From contig CAKVAO010000007.1 in assembly GCA_934725355.1 (NCBI GenBank), positions 1-37,750 on the forward strand: a stretch of 37,750 nucleotides of DNA. The letters run 5' to 3'. The stretch's first letter is position 1; each line of letters opens with the position of its first letter. The stretch is from an uncultured Candidatus Saccharibacteria bacterium. GTDB lineage: Bacteria > Patescibacteriota > Saccharimonadia > Saccharimonadales > Saccharimonadaceae. The position numbers were made by a program, and so were the translations under genes. Positions 25,347-33,302 of this stretch are shown here, in pieces. The notes beneath the pieces are model-generated. The model did no database searches, was not told the origin of the DNA, and worked only from the letters and a program-made list of their open reading frames with translations.

Positions 25347-26089
25347 ATGTTGTTTAGAGCAACGAACAACAGACATACTGATTTAAAAACAGACAGGGAT
25401 GTATTTTTAGATTACATCGCCAATAGCCCAGAGTTTATCGAGATAAAGAATAAGATACCAAATGATGTATTCATGGTGCTAGATAGACTAATGGGTAGGA
25501 TACAAGACCCCCGACGGCACTACTGGCAAAGAGCTATTTGCTAGAGCCAACGAAATAAGTCAGAAGCTCAAGGTTAAGCCATCCGTTGCACTTGACCTAC
25601 TGCTAGGCAATTATGGGTTGCATAAAACGCCAAAGATTAGGTTTTGCCAACACGATCAAAGCACTACCAGCCATGATAGCGACGAGCCACAAATAAATAG
25701 CTATCAGGACACACTAGACGCCGCAGGAGGCATTGTGGGCGACAAAACGATAGATTTACTCATCTAAGCCGCAAAGGGCTGATTTTATCCACCTAGAGAT
25801 ATACGCTAATATTACCAAACAAGACATCAACAATATCTGGTCATACATAAAGGAGCTGCAAAAAGACTATTTAGTTGGCAACACTCGCGCCGACAAGTCG
25901 CAATATCCAGAACTAGTCTATTGCATTTATCGCCAGAGAGTATTAGCCAATCGTAAACTTACAGATATATTCGATGACTACTTGCAGGACAAATTAGATG
26001 GCTATCATCATGTATCTAAAGTAATAGATTACTCTGATTTTAGGAAATATTACGCAAATATTGTAAAGGGGATATTAATGGGCAATTAG
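25347..26089 (+). pseudogene. Unidentified gene broken by at least two frameshifts
   Basis: Three consecutive open segments in different frames read as one helical protein of about 245 residues. Segment one runs from the ATG at 25347 (MLFRATNNRHTD) to a run of five C at 25508-25512. One extra C there explains the first shift, since dropping it gives DPDGTTGKELFARANEIS. Segment two ends at a TAA at 25765-25767. Segment three (from about 25754, including DFIHLEIYANITKQDINNIW) ends at a TAG at 26087-26089. No family is recognised. A homopolymer insertion can also be a sequencing error, but two lesions next to a wrecked recombinase favour true decay. Confidence 0.6.
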
Positions 26090-26131
26090 CCTCCCCTGCT
26101 ATTGCGACGCTCTTGTCGATAAGATGAGAGC

Positions 26132-26458
26132 ATGAACAGCGGTATACAGGCTATCGATAAGAACAAAGAGCAGGTTCAACCTGTAACCGTTAAGCGTGCA
26201 AGGGTTATACTAGGTAATAAATACAATTATGTGCCAGATGATGTAATAGTTGATATGATATGTAGCTTACAGTGGCTAGCTAACAGCATGATTAGAAATG
26301 AAGTTCCAAAAAATCAATCAGGCATAGTACTATATATGCATGAGCGATTATATAAAAAGATATGCACTAGGCTATTTAAGAGTATCCACCAAAGTTCAAG
26401 CGGATGGAATATCACTAACCAACCAGAAAAAGCAAATTCAAAACTTTGCGCACAATAA
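26132..26458 (+). CDS. Small hypothetical protein overlapping the recombinase start
   Basis: This 108-residue frame begins at an ATG with a weak GAGAG site. The first ~70 residues (for example NYVPDDVIVDMICSLQWLAN) look like real amphipathic helical sequence. The last ~40 overlap the start of the recombinase reading frame (26340) in a different frame. A small gene directly before a large serine recombinase is a common layout in integrative elements. No function can be assigned; the C-terminal part may be spurious. Confidence 0.4.
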   Translation: MNSGIQAIDKNKEQVQPVTVKRARVILGNKYNYVPDDVIVDMICSLQWLANSMIRNEVPKNQSGIVLYMHERLYKKICTRLFKSIHQSSSGWNITNQPEKANSKLCAQ

Positions 26459-27922
26459 TAACGTAGAGATTATAGGTTGATACAAAGACCCTGGCGTATC
26501 AGCCAAGACGGCCAACCAGCCAGGGTTAATGCAGATGTTACACGATGCCCAATCATATAAAGGCAAGGTAGACTATGTCATCGTTTACGATATGTCCAGA
26601 ATGACACGCAACATGTCATCGTATTATTCTGCAATATTGCCGATATTAGATGGATGTGGCATTAAAGCGGTTGACACCAGACTACCACTAGAAGCCACAC
26701 CTGAAGCCAATTTTAAGAGGGCTAAGCATGCTAACTGCTCAATACAACAACGAGAAGAAGTCGTCAGTAGTTAAGGATAATATGCGGGCAGCCGCCATGG
26801 ACGGGCGATGGGTAACCACGCCGCTGCTTGACTTTAAGACTAAGAATGTAGATACAGATAGCCATTTAAGTAATAGCAAGCGAAAGACCTATAGTGTACT
26901 AATAGGAGACCACACAGACAACATATCGGATAGCGTAAGAACCCTACTCGAAGGATACTCACAAGGCGATGTTGCTGTTCGTGGCTTAACAGATATAACA
27001 CAGAACATGGGCGTCAAAGGAAAGCAAGGCAAGATTATATCCTACAACACCGTCCGCAGCATTCTATCCAACGCAGCATACTGTGGCTACGCCTGTACAA
27101 AACTAACTGATTACACCATACACAAAGGAAAGTTTGACGGTTTGATTAGTAGAGATATGTACGAGAGAAATCAAAGACTACTAAACCAACAGGGTAGACA
27201 TAGCAAAATATCGAAGTCACCCACTACAATAGCAAGAACTTTATAAAAAATGACAACTACCCGTTAAGGGGTGTAGTTAGGCGCCAAACTTGCGGTACAC
27301 CATTGCGAAGCAAGCACCTACTAGTGGTTCTGGAATACCATCACCAAGATATAGTTGCAACACCAGGGGCATGGTTCGCTTGTTATTGATGAAGTGCACA
27401 ATCTGTTTGTGGAGTTACTAGAAACTATAATCCCAGAAGCCGAAACACTAACCCTGTCCAAAACAATCGTAAAGGAAACTTTACGCAAAGAGCGCATGTC
27501 ATAGACAAGAAAATTGTCGACCTAGAGGCGCAAATCTCAAAGATAGAGGATGGGGAAAATCTAGCGATAGCAAGTTTTTTGGACGATAAGCTACATCGGA
27601 CGAAAAAGACAGCATGGTTAAAAAGTGCAATAGCGACTTGATTGTGCTACAGCTTGAGCTAGACGAGCTAAAGAGTAAATACTCTTCGTCCGAGGCTTCA
27701 ATAGAGTACGTATGCAACTTTATGTCTATGCCTGCAAAGCTGTGGCGGGATGGTCAGTTTGGAACCAAAGTAGCTCTGGAAAAGGCAATATTCTCAGATG
27801 AGCTAACCTTTGATATAAAGTCGAGAAAATTTGGAACGGAGAATATTAGCCCGCTCTACTCTGTTATTCAAACAAAAAAGAGCCAAAATGGCTCTAATAA
27901 TTCCGTCTGGTACACCCGATAG
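26340..27922 (+). pseudogene. Degenerate large serine recombinase (site-specific integrase)
   Basis: From the ATG at 26340 the frame gives YALGYLRVSTKVQADGISL, the N-terminal resolvase motif with catalytic Ser16. It is cut by TGA at 26478-26480, where Trp is expected (GWYKDPGVSAKT). It resumes in the same frame with VIVYDMSRMTRN, shifts frame near 26717-26728 (LPLEATPEANFKRA then MLTAQYNNEKKS), and shows the recombinase domain (AAMDGRWV, TVRSILSNAAYCGYACT). Further shifts lie near 27230, in a garbled zinc ribbon (QTCGTPL), and near 27490-27610. The coiled-coil and C-terminal domain appear last (AKLWRDGQF, EKAIFSDEL). About 490 residues can be reconstructed, a normal length. The frame ends antisense to tRNA-Arg(CCG). 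It is dead as it stands. Confidence 0.85.
27873..27895 (-). terminator. Rho-independent terminator of tRNA-Arg(CCG)
   Basis: On the minus strand AGAGCC, loop ATTTT, GGCTCT, then six T. It lies 12 bases past the encoded CCA and overlaps the end of the recombinase remnant. Confidence 0.85.
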
Positions 27923-27984
27923 GATTCGAACCTACGACACCTGGTACCGGAAACCAGTGCTCTAATCCACTGAGCTACGGGTGC
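27908..27984 (-). tRNA. tRNA-Arg (anticodon CCG)
   Basis: On the minus strand acceptor GCACCCG pairs with CGGGTGT (terminal G-T). The anticodon stem CTGGT/ACCAG holds loop TTCCGGT with CCG at 34-36; the T-arm is present and CCA is encoded. A TATAAT box lies about 9 bases before its 5' end. It closes the accessory island whose other edge is tRNA-Arg(UCG). Confidence 0.95.
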
Positions 27985-27992
27985 TTGGTTAT

Positions 27993-27998
27993 ATTATA
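27993..27998 (-). promoter_or_regulatory. TATAAT box of tRNA-Arg(CCG)
   Basis: Perfect -10 hexamer on the minus strand, 9 bases from the mature 5' end of the tRNA. Confidence 0.55.
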
Positions 27999-28110
27999 CT
28001 ACATCGTTAGAATAACCGTCCCATCTCGTGCGCTTCACTAATATCGCCTAATTCTCACTATATTGTTGAGTAATTTTCTTAGATGGTCTAGTATAAAGCA
28101 AGGAGCTTGT

Positions 28111-28431
28111 ATGGAAGAATCTAACGAAATAGTCAAATTGGTTAATCGGCGCTGGAACACATCGAGCGACAACGAACGCGATGCATTAATAAAGCTAATG
28201 ACGACGTTTGAGTCGCCTGAGTGGTCTAAATATATGTTTAAGGCCGAGAAAAACGATATTATTGGTAGCGAGCAATTAATGCAGCACTATGACGACATAA
28301 TGGATAGCTCAGCTCGTGGTATAGCCGATCACGATGGCACGATAAAAATCAATTTTGACAAGAATTACTACCAAGAAAAGCTGTCAGCTTTGACAGATTA
28401 CATAGCAGTATACCTAGACGACACCAAGTAG
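28111..28431 (+). CDS. Small hypothetical protein (106 residues)
   Basis: The frame opens earlier at 28063, but the ATG at 28111 (MEESNEIVKL) has a strong AAGGAG site and is chosen. The protein is acidic, helical and soluble, without signal or membrane segment. It has no recognised family. Residues about 35-37 read SPEW, within TTFESPEWSK; a similar motif occurs in the small protein at 28679, so the two may be distant relatives. It sits alone between tRNA-Arg and a 247-base gap. Confidence 0.6.
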   Translation: MEESNEIVKLVNRRWNTSSDNERDALIKLMTTFESPEWSKYMFKAEKNDIIGSEQLMQHYDDIMDSSARGIADHDGTIKINFDKNYYQEKLSALTDYIAVYLDDTK

Positions 28432-28678
28432 CTACCACCCGTTACAGTGTTACGCCGAGATTATAGACCCATACATAATTACAATAGTGCAATACACTTG
28501 GAAAGCATTATTTAGAGATGTATAATTATTGCAAGAATTCAGGGGCTAGCGATTGGTCCAGCCATACATAGTAGTAGTTTAGTTGCCATCACCATTGGAT
28601 GTGCCGTACATCAAGATTACTACGACTCGAAGAAGTGGTCTCAAAAGCCCTTTTTAATAACAAGAAAAAGGAGAATTG
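28432..28678. other. Intergenic stretch with a short ORF remnant
   Basis: There is no full gene. A run of about 45 codons from roughly 28555 (GLAIGPAIHSS..., then IGCAVHQDYYDSKKW) reads like the end of a membrane protein but has no start codon or ribosome site. It is either a remnant or chance. An AAGGAG site for the next gene lies at the end. Confidence 0.3.
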
Positions 28679-28960
28679 ATGGCAGGTAAAGAAATTGCCG
28701 ATGGATATTACAAAACAATAGTCGACAAAATGGCAAATCACACAGCCGACGAAGCAATAGCTTTAATTAACAGCGTAGGTGGATATATGAAGTCTCAGCT
28801 AAAGCCCAACCTCGGAAAAACGGCATTGGTTCAAATTATCTCAAATACCGATTCCCCCGAGTGGGAATTAGCCAAAGTGTGCAATCTATTGGGTATATCA
28901 GATATCGGCACAGACAAATATACATGGGATACTATGCCGGATTTAGATCAAAATAGCTAG
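28679..28960 (+). CDS. Small hypothetical protein (93 residues)
   Basis: The ATG at 28679 has an AAAGGAG site 5 nt upstream; a TTG immediately before it is less likely. The soluble helical protein has the segment SNTDSPEWELAKV near residue 60, resembling the SPEW segment of the protein at 28111. No family is recognised. A palindromic element follows. Confidence 0.6.
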   Translation: MAGKEIADGYYKTIVDKMANHTADEAIALINSVGGYMKSQLKPNLGKTALVQIISNTDSPEWELAKVCNLLGISDIGTDKYTWDTMPDLDQNS

Positions 28961-29007
28961 AACTTCTGAGCCATCCTATTTGTCCAGTAGCTTGAATCAC
29001 ACACTAT

Positions 29008-29054
29008 AGCTCCCTTTCGCAAAGGGAGCTGGCGCCCGTTAGGGCGACTGAGGG
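29008..29054. repeat. Palindromic element (REP-like)
   Basis: AGCTCCCTTT, CGC, AAAGGGAGCT is a perfect 10-bp inverted repeat. It is followed by GGCGCCCGTTAGGGCGACTG, which forms a second hairpin (GCGCCC with GGGCG). From memory, similar paired hairpins occur as dispersed intergenic repeats in many bacteria. Confidence 0.55.
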
Positions 29055-29098
29055 TTCGTAGAAAATATTCTTTATGAAAGAAAAAAACAGGGCGCAGC

Positions 29099-29617
29099 CT
29101 ACTCAATCCTAGTAATTTCGCCGTCTTTCAGATGAAGCATGCGTTGGTTGCGACTGTCACGAGACTTTAGAGTGAGGTCGCGCTCGGGTAGAATAAATGG
29201 CCCGTCAATTAGAATGTCCAGCGATTTCGTAAACTCCCACATATCCGGCTCAGCCCACTCGCGCTGGTATTTAATGTTTTCGTAAGTAAAGCCGCTGAAG
29301 GACAAGATATTCCAGCCCAATTCTTTGCGAGCCCAGTCGGCAATTTCCTTGCAAGCTTTCGCCTGTAGCATCGGCTCACCACCGCTAAAAGCGATGCCAG
29401 TCTGTCCGCACAGCTTGCGTAACCGATCCTTTACCTAGTCAATTTTTACCACTATTCCCGCCTGATCTGACCAGAATTCCGGATTGTGGCAGCCTGGGCA
29501 GGTGCGGTAGCGGCCTTGACACCATACCACCGCACGCAGGCTTGGACCGTCCACAATTGAATCGCTCAGGATCGGCCCAGCTAACAAGATTTCGTCGTCG
29601 TTAATATCTATTGCCAT
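29099..29617 (-). pseudogene. nrdG: Second copy of nrdG, inactivated by a stop codon and loss of a cluster cysteine
   Basis: It aligns end to end without gaps with the intact nrdG at 30431-30949 (both 519 bases including the stop). Codon 61, Trp in the intact copy, is TAG here (29435-29437). Independently, Cys36, the first Cys of the CxxxCxxC radical-SAM cluster motif, is Arg (CQGRYRTCPGC instead of CQGCYRACPGC). FSGGEPMLQ and the C-terminal ILIDGPFILPERDLTLK are still readable. The remaining similarity shows a recent duplication or a second acquisition. Readthrough would still give an enzyme that cannot hold its [4Fe-4S] cluster. Confidence 0.92.
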
Positions 29618-29679
29618 TTAATGTAATTAAAGTTAAATTTTAAGAAAAAGTGAATAAAACCCACCCAGTAAACCCACCC

Positions 29680-29757
29680 GATGGCTTCGCCATCTGCCCC
29701 CTTGACAGGGAGGGACTTATAAATTCAGCTTGCCCGCCGCCTGACGGGGCAAGCCTT
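29680..29757. repeat. Cluster of GC-rich palindromes
   Basis: GATGGC-ttc-GCCATC (29680-29694), a CCCCCTTGACAGGGAGGG hairpin, and GCTTGCCC...GGGCAAGC (29728-29754). The 25-base core at 29726-29750 is repeated exactly at 30395-30419, so these bracket the segment between the two nrdG copies. Confidence 0.6.
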
Positions 29758-29827
29758 AAGTTAAGTTGCTATGCCTCGTAGTAACTACTGCCACTGCTTG
29801 CCTACCACTTATGATAAAATATCTACA

Positions 29828-29849
29828 TTAAACGAAATAACTCGTTTAA
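29828..29849. promoter_or_regulatory. Operator-like inverted repeat before the broken small gene
   Basis: TTAAACGA, six bases, TCGTTTAA: a perfect 8-bp inverted repeat just downstream of a TATGATAAAAT promoter-like stretch and upstream of an AAGGAG ribosome site. The position suits a repressor site or leader hairpin. Confidence 0.4.
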
Positions 29850-29872
29850 CGAACATCAAGGAGTAATCAGCC

Positions 29873-30044
29873 ATGGAGTACACAGTCACAAAACGACGAC
29901 TTCACTACCAAAGTCAGTGGCGACTACAGTAAAGACGGAGAGGAAAGGACTGACTTTCTGATTTTCGACAGAAAAACTGGAGAGCATGCCCATGTATCCG
30001 TAGATGCCGATGGCAAAATGACCATATGGCATGACCTACGATAA
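29873..30044 (+). pseudogene. Frameshifted small gene of about 57 codons
   Basis: An ATG at 29873 with an AAGGAG site reads MEYTVTK and then runs into a stop after 19 codons. From 29892 another frame continues with NDDFTTKVSGDYSKDGEER and ends ...MTIWHDLR at a TAA (30042-30044). Joining them at the AAAA tract (29890-29893) gives a coherent small, acidic protein. No family is recognised. The single lesion in an A-run could also be a sequencing error or programmed slippage. Confidence 0.5.
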
Positions 30045-30109
30045 ATAATTAAACCTTGGCATGTCTATAAACTGCTAATAAAATATTATAAAATACGGGC
30101 AATCTAATT

Positions 30110-30352
30110 ATGACAAAACAAGAAGTGTACGACAAAATAGCTAAAATGCGCAAACAATACGCAGATGACGATGAATTTATAGTCAGACTAGTATCCTTTA
30201 TTGCACTGAATGATTTAGACGACAATAATGAGGCTATATCGACAATGCTAGATTTAGCAGTAGAATATAATGACAATATTACATCCGCAGAACAAAAACA
30301 GCGCATTAAGCTAGCTATCACATACCTGCTAGATGCATTATCTAATAATTGA
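30110..30352 (+). CDS. Small acidic hypothetical protein (80 residues)
   Basis: The frame starts at ATG 30110 (MTKQEVYDKIAKM) and is all-helical and acidic, without membrane segment. A TAAAAT box lies 15 bases upstream; the ribosome site is weak. It lies between the frameshifted small gene and the palindrome before nrdG, oriented opposite to nrdG. No family is recognised. Confidence 0.55.
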   Translation: MTKQEVYDKIAKMRKQYADDDEFIVRLVSFIALNDLDDNNEAISTMLDLAVEYNDNITSAEQKQRIKLAITYLLDALSNN

Positions 30353-30394
30353 TTAACAATTGATGTAAACCACACCTAGCATCAACCGAGTCAC

Positions 30395-30425
30395 CAGCTT
30401 GCCCGCCGCCTGACGGGGCGGGACT
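30395..30425. repeat. Second copy of the 25-base palindromic repeat, at the nrdG 3' end
   Basis: Bases 30395-30419 are identical to 29726-29750. The extension CGGGAC changes the best hairpin to CCCGCC with GGCGGG. Read on the minus strand, it lies 12 bases past the nrdG stop and could stabilise or end the nrdDG transcript, although there is no T-run. Confidence 0.6.
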
Positions 30426-30430
30426 TTTGG

Positions 30431-30949
30431 CTATTCAATCGCAGTAATTTCGCCGTTTTTCAGGTGGAGCATGCGCTGATTGCGACTACCGCGAAACTTT
30501 AGCGTTAGATCACGCTCAGGTAGAATAAACGGCCCATCAATCAGAATGTCCAAGGACTTAACAAAATCCCACATAGCAGGCTCAGCCCACTCGCGCTGGT
30601 ATTTAATGTTTTCATAAGTAAATCCACTAAAGGATAGTGTATTCCAACCCATCTCCCGACGCGCCCAATCAGCAAGCTCTTTACAAGCCCGCGCTTGCAA
30701 CATCGGTTCACCACCACTGAAGGTAATACCAGTTTGACCACGCAGCTTGCGCAACTGATCCTTCACCCAATCAATCTTTACCACCGTGCCAGCTTGATCC
30801 GACCAAGACTCTGGATTGTGACAGCCTGGGCAAGCTCGATAACAGCCCTGACACCAAACTACTGCTCTAAGCCCTGGCCCATCCACGATAGAGTCACTCT
30901 GGATTGGGCCAGCTAACAAGATTTCGTCATCGTTAATATCAATTGCCAT
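30431..30949 (-). CDS. nrdG: Anaerobic ribonucleotide reductase activating protein
   Basis: This radical-SAM enzyme of 172 residues uses a [4Fe-4S] cluster and SAM to generate the glycyl radical on NrdD. The cluster motif is complete: C36-x3-C40-x2-C43 in CQGCYRACPGCHNP. The SAM-binding GGEP is in ITFSGGEPMLQA (about residue 77). The short length is normal for NrdG. It starts 8 bases after the nrdD stop, and a TATAAT box overlapping that stop lies 7 bases before the ATG, so it may also have its own near-leaderless promoter. A dead duplicate lies at 29099-29617. Confidence 0.95.
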   Translation of the reverse strand: MAIDINDDEILLAGPIQSDSIVDGPGLRAVVWCQGCYRACPGCHNPESWSDQAGTVVKIDWVKDQLRKLRGQTGITFSGGEPMLQARACKELADWARREMGWNTLSFSGFTYENIKYQREWAEPAMWDFVKSLDILIDGPFILPERDLTLKFRGSRNQRMLHLKNGEITAIE

Positions 30950-30956
30950 TGATATT

Positions 30957-30962
30957 ATTATA
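30957..30962 (-). promoter_or_regulatory. TATAAT overlapping the nrdD stop, 7 nt before nrdG
   Basis: On the minus strand TATAAT, AATATCA, ATG. It may give nrdG independent, leaderless expression. No ribosome site is present before nrdG. Confidence 0.35.
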
Positions 30963-33099
30963 CCTTACTAAGCCTACGTGGTTGAGCAGCTTTAGCTAGC
31001 TCGCGTTCAGCTTTCTGGCTTTTAGTATAGACACCCGTGATACTGGTTGATACGCCGTGCTTTACGCGCGCTTTCTCTTCGGCGCGTTTAGCGTCATTCC
31101 AGTTCTCTAGTGAACCTACTAGATAGCCAGTAATACGGCGCAGGCGCTCGAAGCCGACGGGGCCATCTGTCTCCTCACGGCCACAGCTTGGGCATGTTGT
31201 ACCACTGATGATACCACTAAAGCCACAAACTGGGTCACGATCCACCGGGTGATTAACTGAGCCGTAGCCAATGCCTTTTTCCTTCATGTGACGAATCACA
31301 GCCTCAAATGCCTCGATGTTCTGGCTCGGATCACCGTCTAACTCGATATAGGTAATATGACCAGCCTTACATAGCGCATGGAAAGGCGCTTCCTTATCAA
31401 TCTTGTCAAATGCACTAATGTGGAAATAGACTGGCACATGGAACGAATTAGTATAGAATTCGCGATCTGTCACACCCTTAATCTTGCCGTATTTCTTCTG
31501 ATCCATACGGGTAAAGCGTCCCGATAGACCCTCGGCAGGGGTTGCAAATACACCATAGTTCATATTGTATTTTTTGCTGTACTCTTCACAGCGATCTGCC
31601 ATGTGCTTCACAATCTCTAGACCCTTCTGCTCCATCTCATCCGATTCACCGTGATGATGCCCCGTCATAGCAACCAACGTTTCTGCAAGGCCGATAAAAC
31701 CAATCGATAGTGAACCATGCTTGATCACGCTTTCTAGCTCGTCATCTGGACCTAGCTTTTCACTGCCCATCCAATTGCCTTCACCCATCAAGAACGGGAA
31801 GTTACGCACTAGCTTATGCGCTTGGAATTGATAGCGGTCCCATAGTTGATCTGCCACCATATCCATTAGCTTGTCCAGCTCTTTGTAGAAACCCTTCCAG
31901 TCTGGCTTTTGGCGCTTACCTAAGCAAATGCCGTGCTTAATACCAAGACGTGGCAGATTAATTGATGTGAACGAACAATTGCCACGGCGCACCGATGTGC
32001 CATTCGATTCCGGAAAGATCGACTCAAACACCCGTGTCCGACAACCCATGGTGGCAATTTCTGTATGATAATCACCGGGCTTGTAGTATTTTAGATTAAA
32101 TGGCGCATCGATAAATACAAAATTCGGAAATAGACGCTCTGACGAGACTTTCATTGCCAGTTTAAACAAATCGTAGTTCGGATCCTCAGGATTATAGTTA
32201 ACACCCTCCTTCACCTTGAACACACCAATCGGAAAGATCGGCGTCTCGTGTCGGCCTAGACCCGCTTCGGTTGCCTTTAACCATTGTTCAATCACTAGTC
32301 GGCCAGCCTCTGATGTATCGGTACCAAAGTTTAACGACGTAAACGGCACCTGTGCACCAGCGCGTGAATGCATGGTATTTAGATTATGCACTAATCCCTC
32401 CATGGCTTGGTAGGTCTGGCTGATTGCATCAGCTTTCGCTTCTTTAAACACCTTATCTGGAATATCATCAACAGTCTGTGGGTAATCTAGCTTTGCTAAA
32501 TCTTCATCGGTGATTTTGTAGTCGTTATTAGTATAATCGTTGTACCGCTTGAGCTCTTGCCTGACATTTTTGCGATAAGTCTTATTCACACCTGGCGCCA
32601 TGGCGTAATCAAAGTTCGGGATAGCTTGACCGCCGTGCTGCTCGTTCTGGTTGGATTGCAGAACAATAGCACACAGCGCCGCATAGCTACCAATACTGTT
32701 AGGAGTACGCAGATAGCCATGGCCAGTCGAGAAACCACCGTTTTTAAATAGTTCTAGTGGGTCAGTCTGACAGCAAGTTAATGTACCGGTAGCATAAAAA
32801 TCTAGATCGTGGATATGGATGTCGCCATTATCGTGTGCTTTGGCGTGTTCTGGCTTCAGCAAGAATGTCTTGGCGTATTCCTTTGATCCTGCCTGACCAA
32901 ACTGGAGCATCTTACCCATGGCAGTATCGCCGTCGACATTAGCATTCTCGCGCTTAATGTCACTCGAATCCTTAGCCAGTGAGCCCACTATGGTTTTGTA
33001 CGACGAAATTAGTTTATCCTCATTGAACTTATGCGCACGTTTATTACTTTTTTTAGAATCTTTCGAAACTTCGTCGCGTTGCATAGTCGACACTGACAT
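30958..33099 (-). CDS. nrdD: Anaerobic (class III) ribonucleoside-triphosphate reductase
   Basis: This glycyl-radical enzyme of 713 residues makes deoxyribonucleotides without oxygen. NGDIHIHDLDFYATG and TCCQTDPLELF are family signatures near residues 90-120, and HGGQAIPNFDYAM follows. The zinc-site region reads DRDPVCGFSGIISGTTCPSCG, with three Cys visible in the cluster, as in several Gram-positive enzymes. The radical Gly is about residue 658 in RRITGYLVG. Beyond the usual end (RVKH) there is an extra basic tail of about 30 residues. A canonical N-terminal ATP-cone is short or absent. The ATG has an AAGGAAG site. Two NrdR-like palindromes lie upstream. Confidence 0.96.
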   Translation of the reverse strand: MSVSTMQRDEVSKDSKKSNKRAHKFNEDKLISSYKTIVGSLAKDSSDIKRENANVDGDTAMGKMLQFGQAGSKEYAKTFLLKPEHAKAHDNGDIHIHDLDFYATGTLTCCQTDPLELFKNGGFSTGHGYLRTPNSIGSYAALCAIVLQSNQNEQHGGQAIPNFDYAMAPGVNKTYRKNVRQELKRYNDYTNNDYKITDEDLAKLDYPQTVDDIPDKVFKEAKADAISQTYQAMEGLVHNLNTMHSRAGAQVPFTSLNFGTDTSEAGRLVIEQWLKATEAGLGRHETPIFPIGVFKVKEGVNYNPEDPNYDLFKLAMKVSSERLFPNFVFIDAPFNLKYYKPGDYHTEIATMGCRTRVFESIFPESNGTSVRRGNCSFTSINLPRLGIKHGICLGKRQKPDWKGFYKELDKLMDMVADQLWDRYQFQAHKLVRNFPFLMGEGNWMGSEKLGPDDELESVIKHGSLSIGFIGLAETLVAMTGHHHGESDEMEQKGLEIVKHMADRCEEYSKKYNMNYGVFATPAEGLSGRFTRMDQKKYGKIKGVTDREFYTNSFHVPVYFHISAFDKIDKEAPFHALCKAGHITYIELDGDPSQNIEAFEAVIRHMKEKGIGYGSVNHPVDRDPVCGFSGIISGTTCPSCGREETDGPVGFERLRRITGYLVGSLENWNDAKRAEEKARVKHGVSTSITGVYTKSQKAERELAKAAQPRRLSKV

Positions 33100-33152
33100 C
33101 TTCCTTATACCCTCCGATTAACTTGATATTATGTCAATTTTGTTTTACCAAT

Positions 33153-33207
33153 ACACTACTGCTTGTGTATTGTTTTTAGTCTAATACACCATACATGGTG
33201 GTGTCAA
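33153..33207 (-). promoter_or_regulatory. Tandem NrdR-box-like palindromes and -35 element upstream of nrdD
   Basis: Box 1 (33153-33168) reads ACACTACTGCTTGTGT, box 2 (33186-33201) reads ACACCATACATGGTGG. Both are 16-base palindromes with ACAC/GTG ends like the NrdR consensus, and their starts are 33 bases apart, about three helical turns, as is usual for paired NrdR boxes. On the minus strand TTGACA (33202-33207) lies next to box 2, with a poor -10 (TTAGAC) 17 bases on, so box 2 would sit between the promoter elements. The nrdR gene itself is not in the window. Confidence 0.65.
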
Positions 33208-33302
33208 TAAGCTCTAGCGTGTAATATTTGCAACGCTAACAGGGGTAGCATAGTGTTTGTAGCTTTAATTAAAACACTATATCTGCAATAATAAGACTAA
33301 TC

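Noticed and set aside
27499..27717. Minus-strand Ser-rich frame of 72 codons
   Set aside because: It is antisense to the recognisable recombinase C-terminal remnant and has no start signal.
23212..27984. The two tRNA-Arg genes as att direct repeats of the element
   Set aside because: Their shared bases are those of any two tRNA-Arg genes; both are complete with different anticodons, and no separate exact repeat at the borders was found by eye.
29099..29617. Functional second NrdG by suppression of the TAG codon
   Set aside because: The first cluster cysteine is also Arg, so even readthrough product would lack a proper CxxxCxxC motif.
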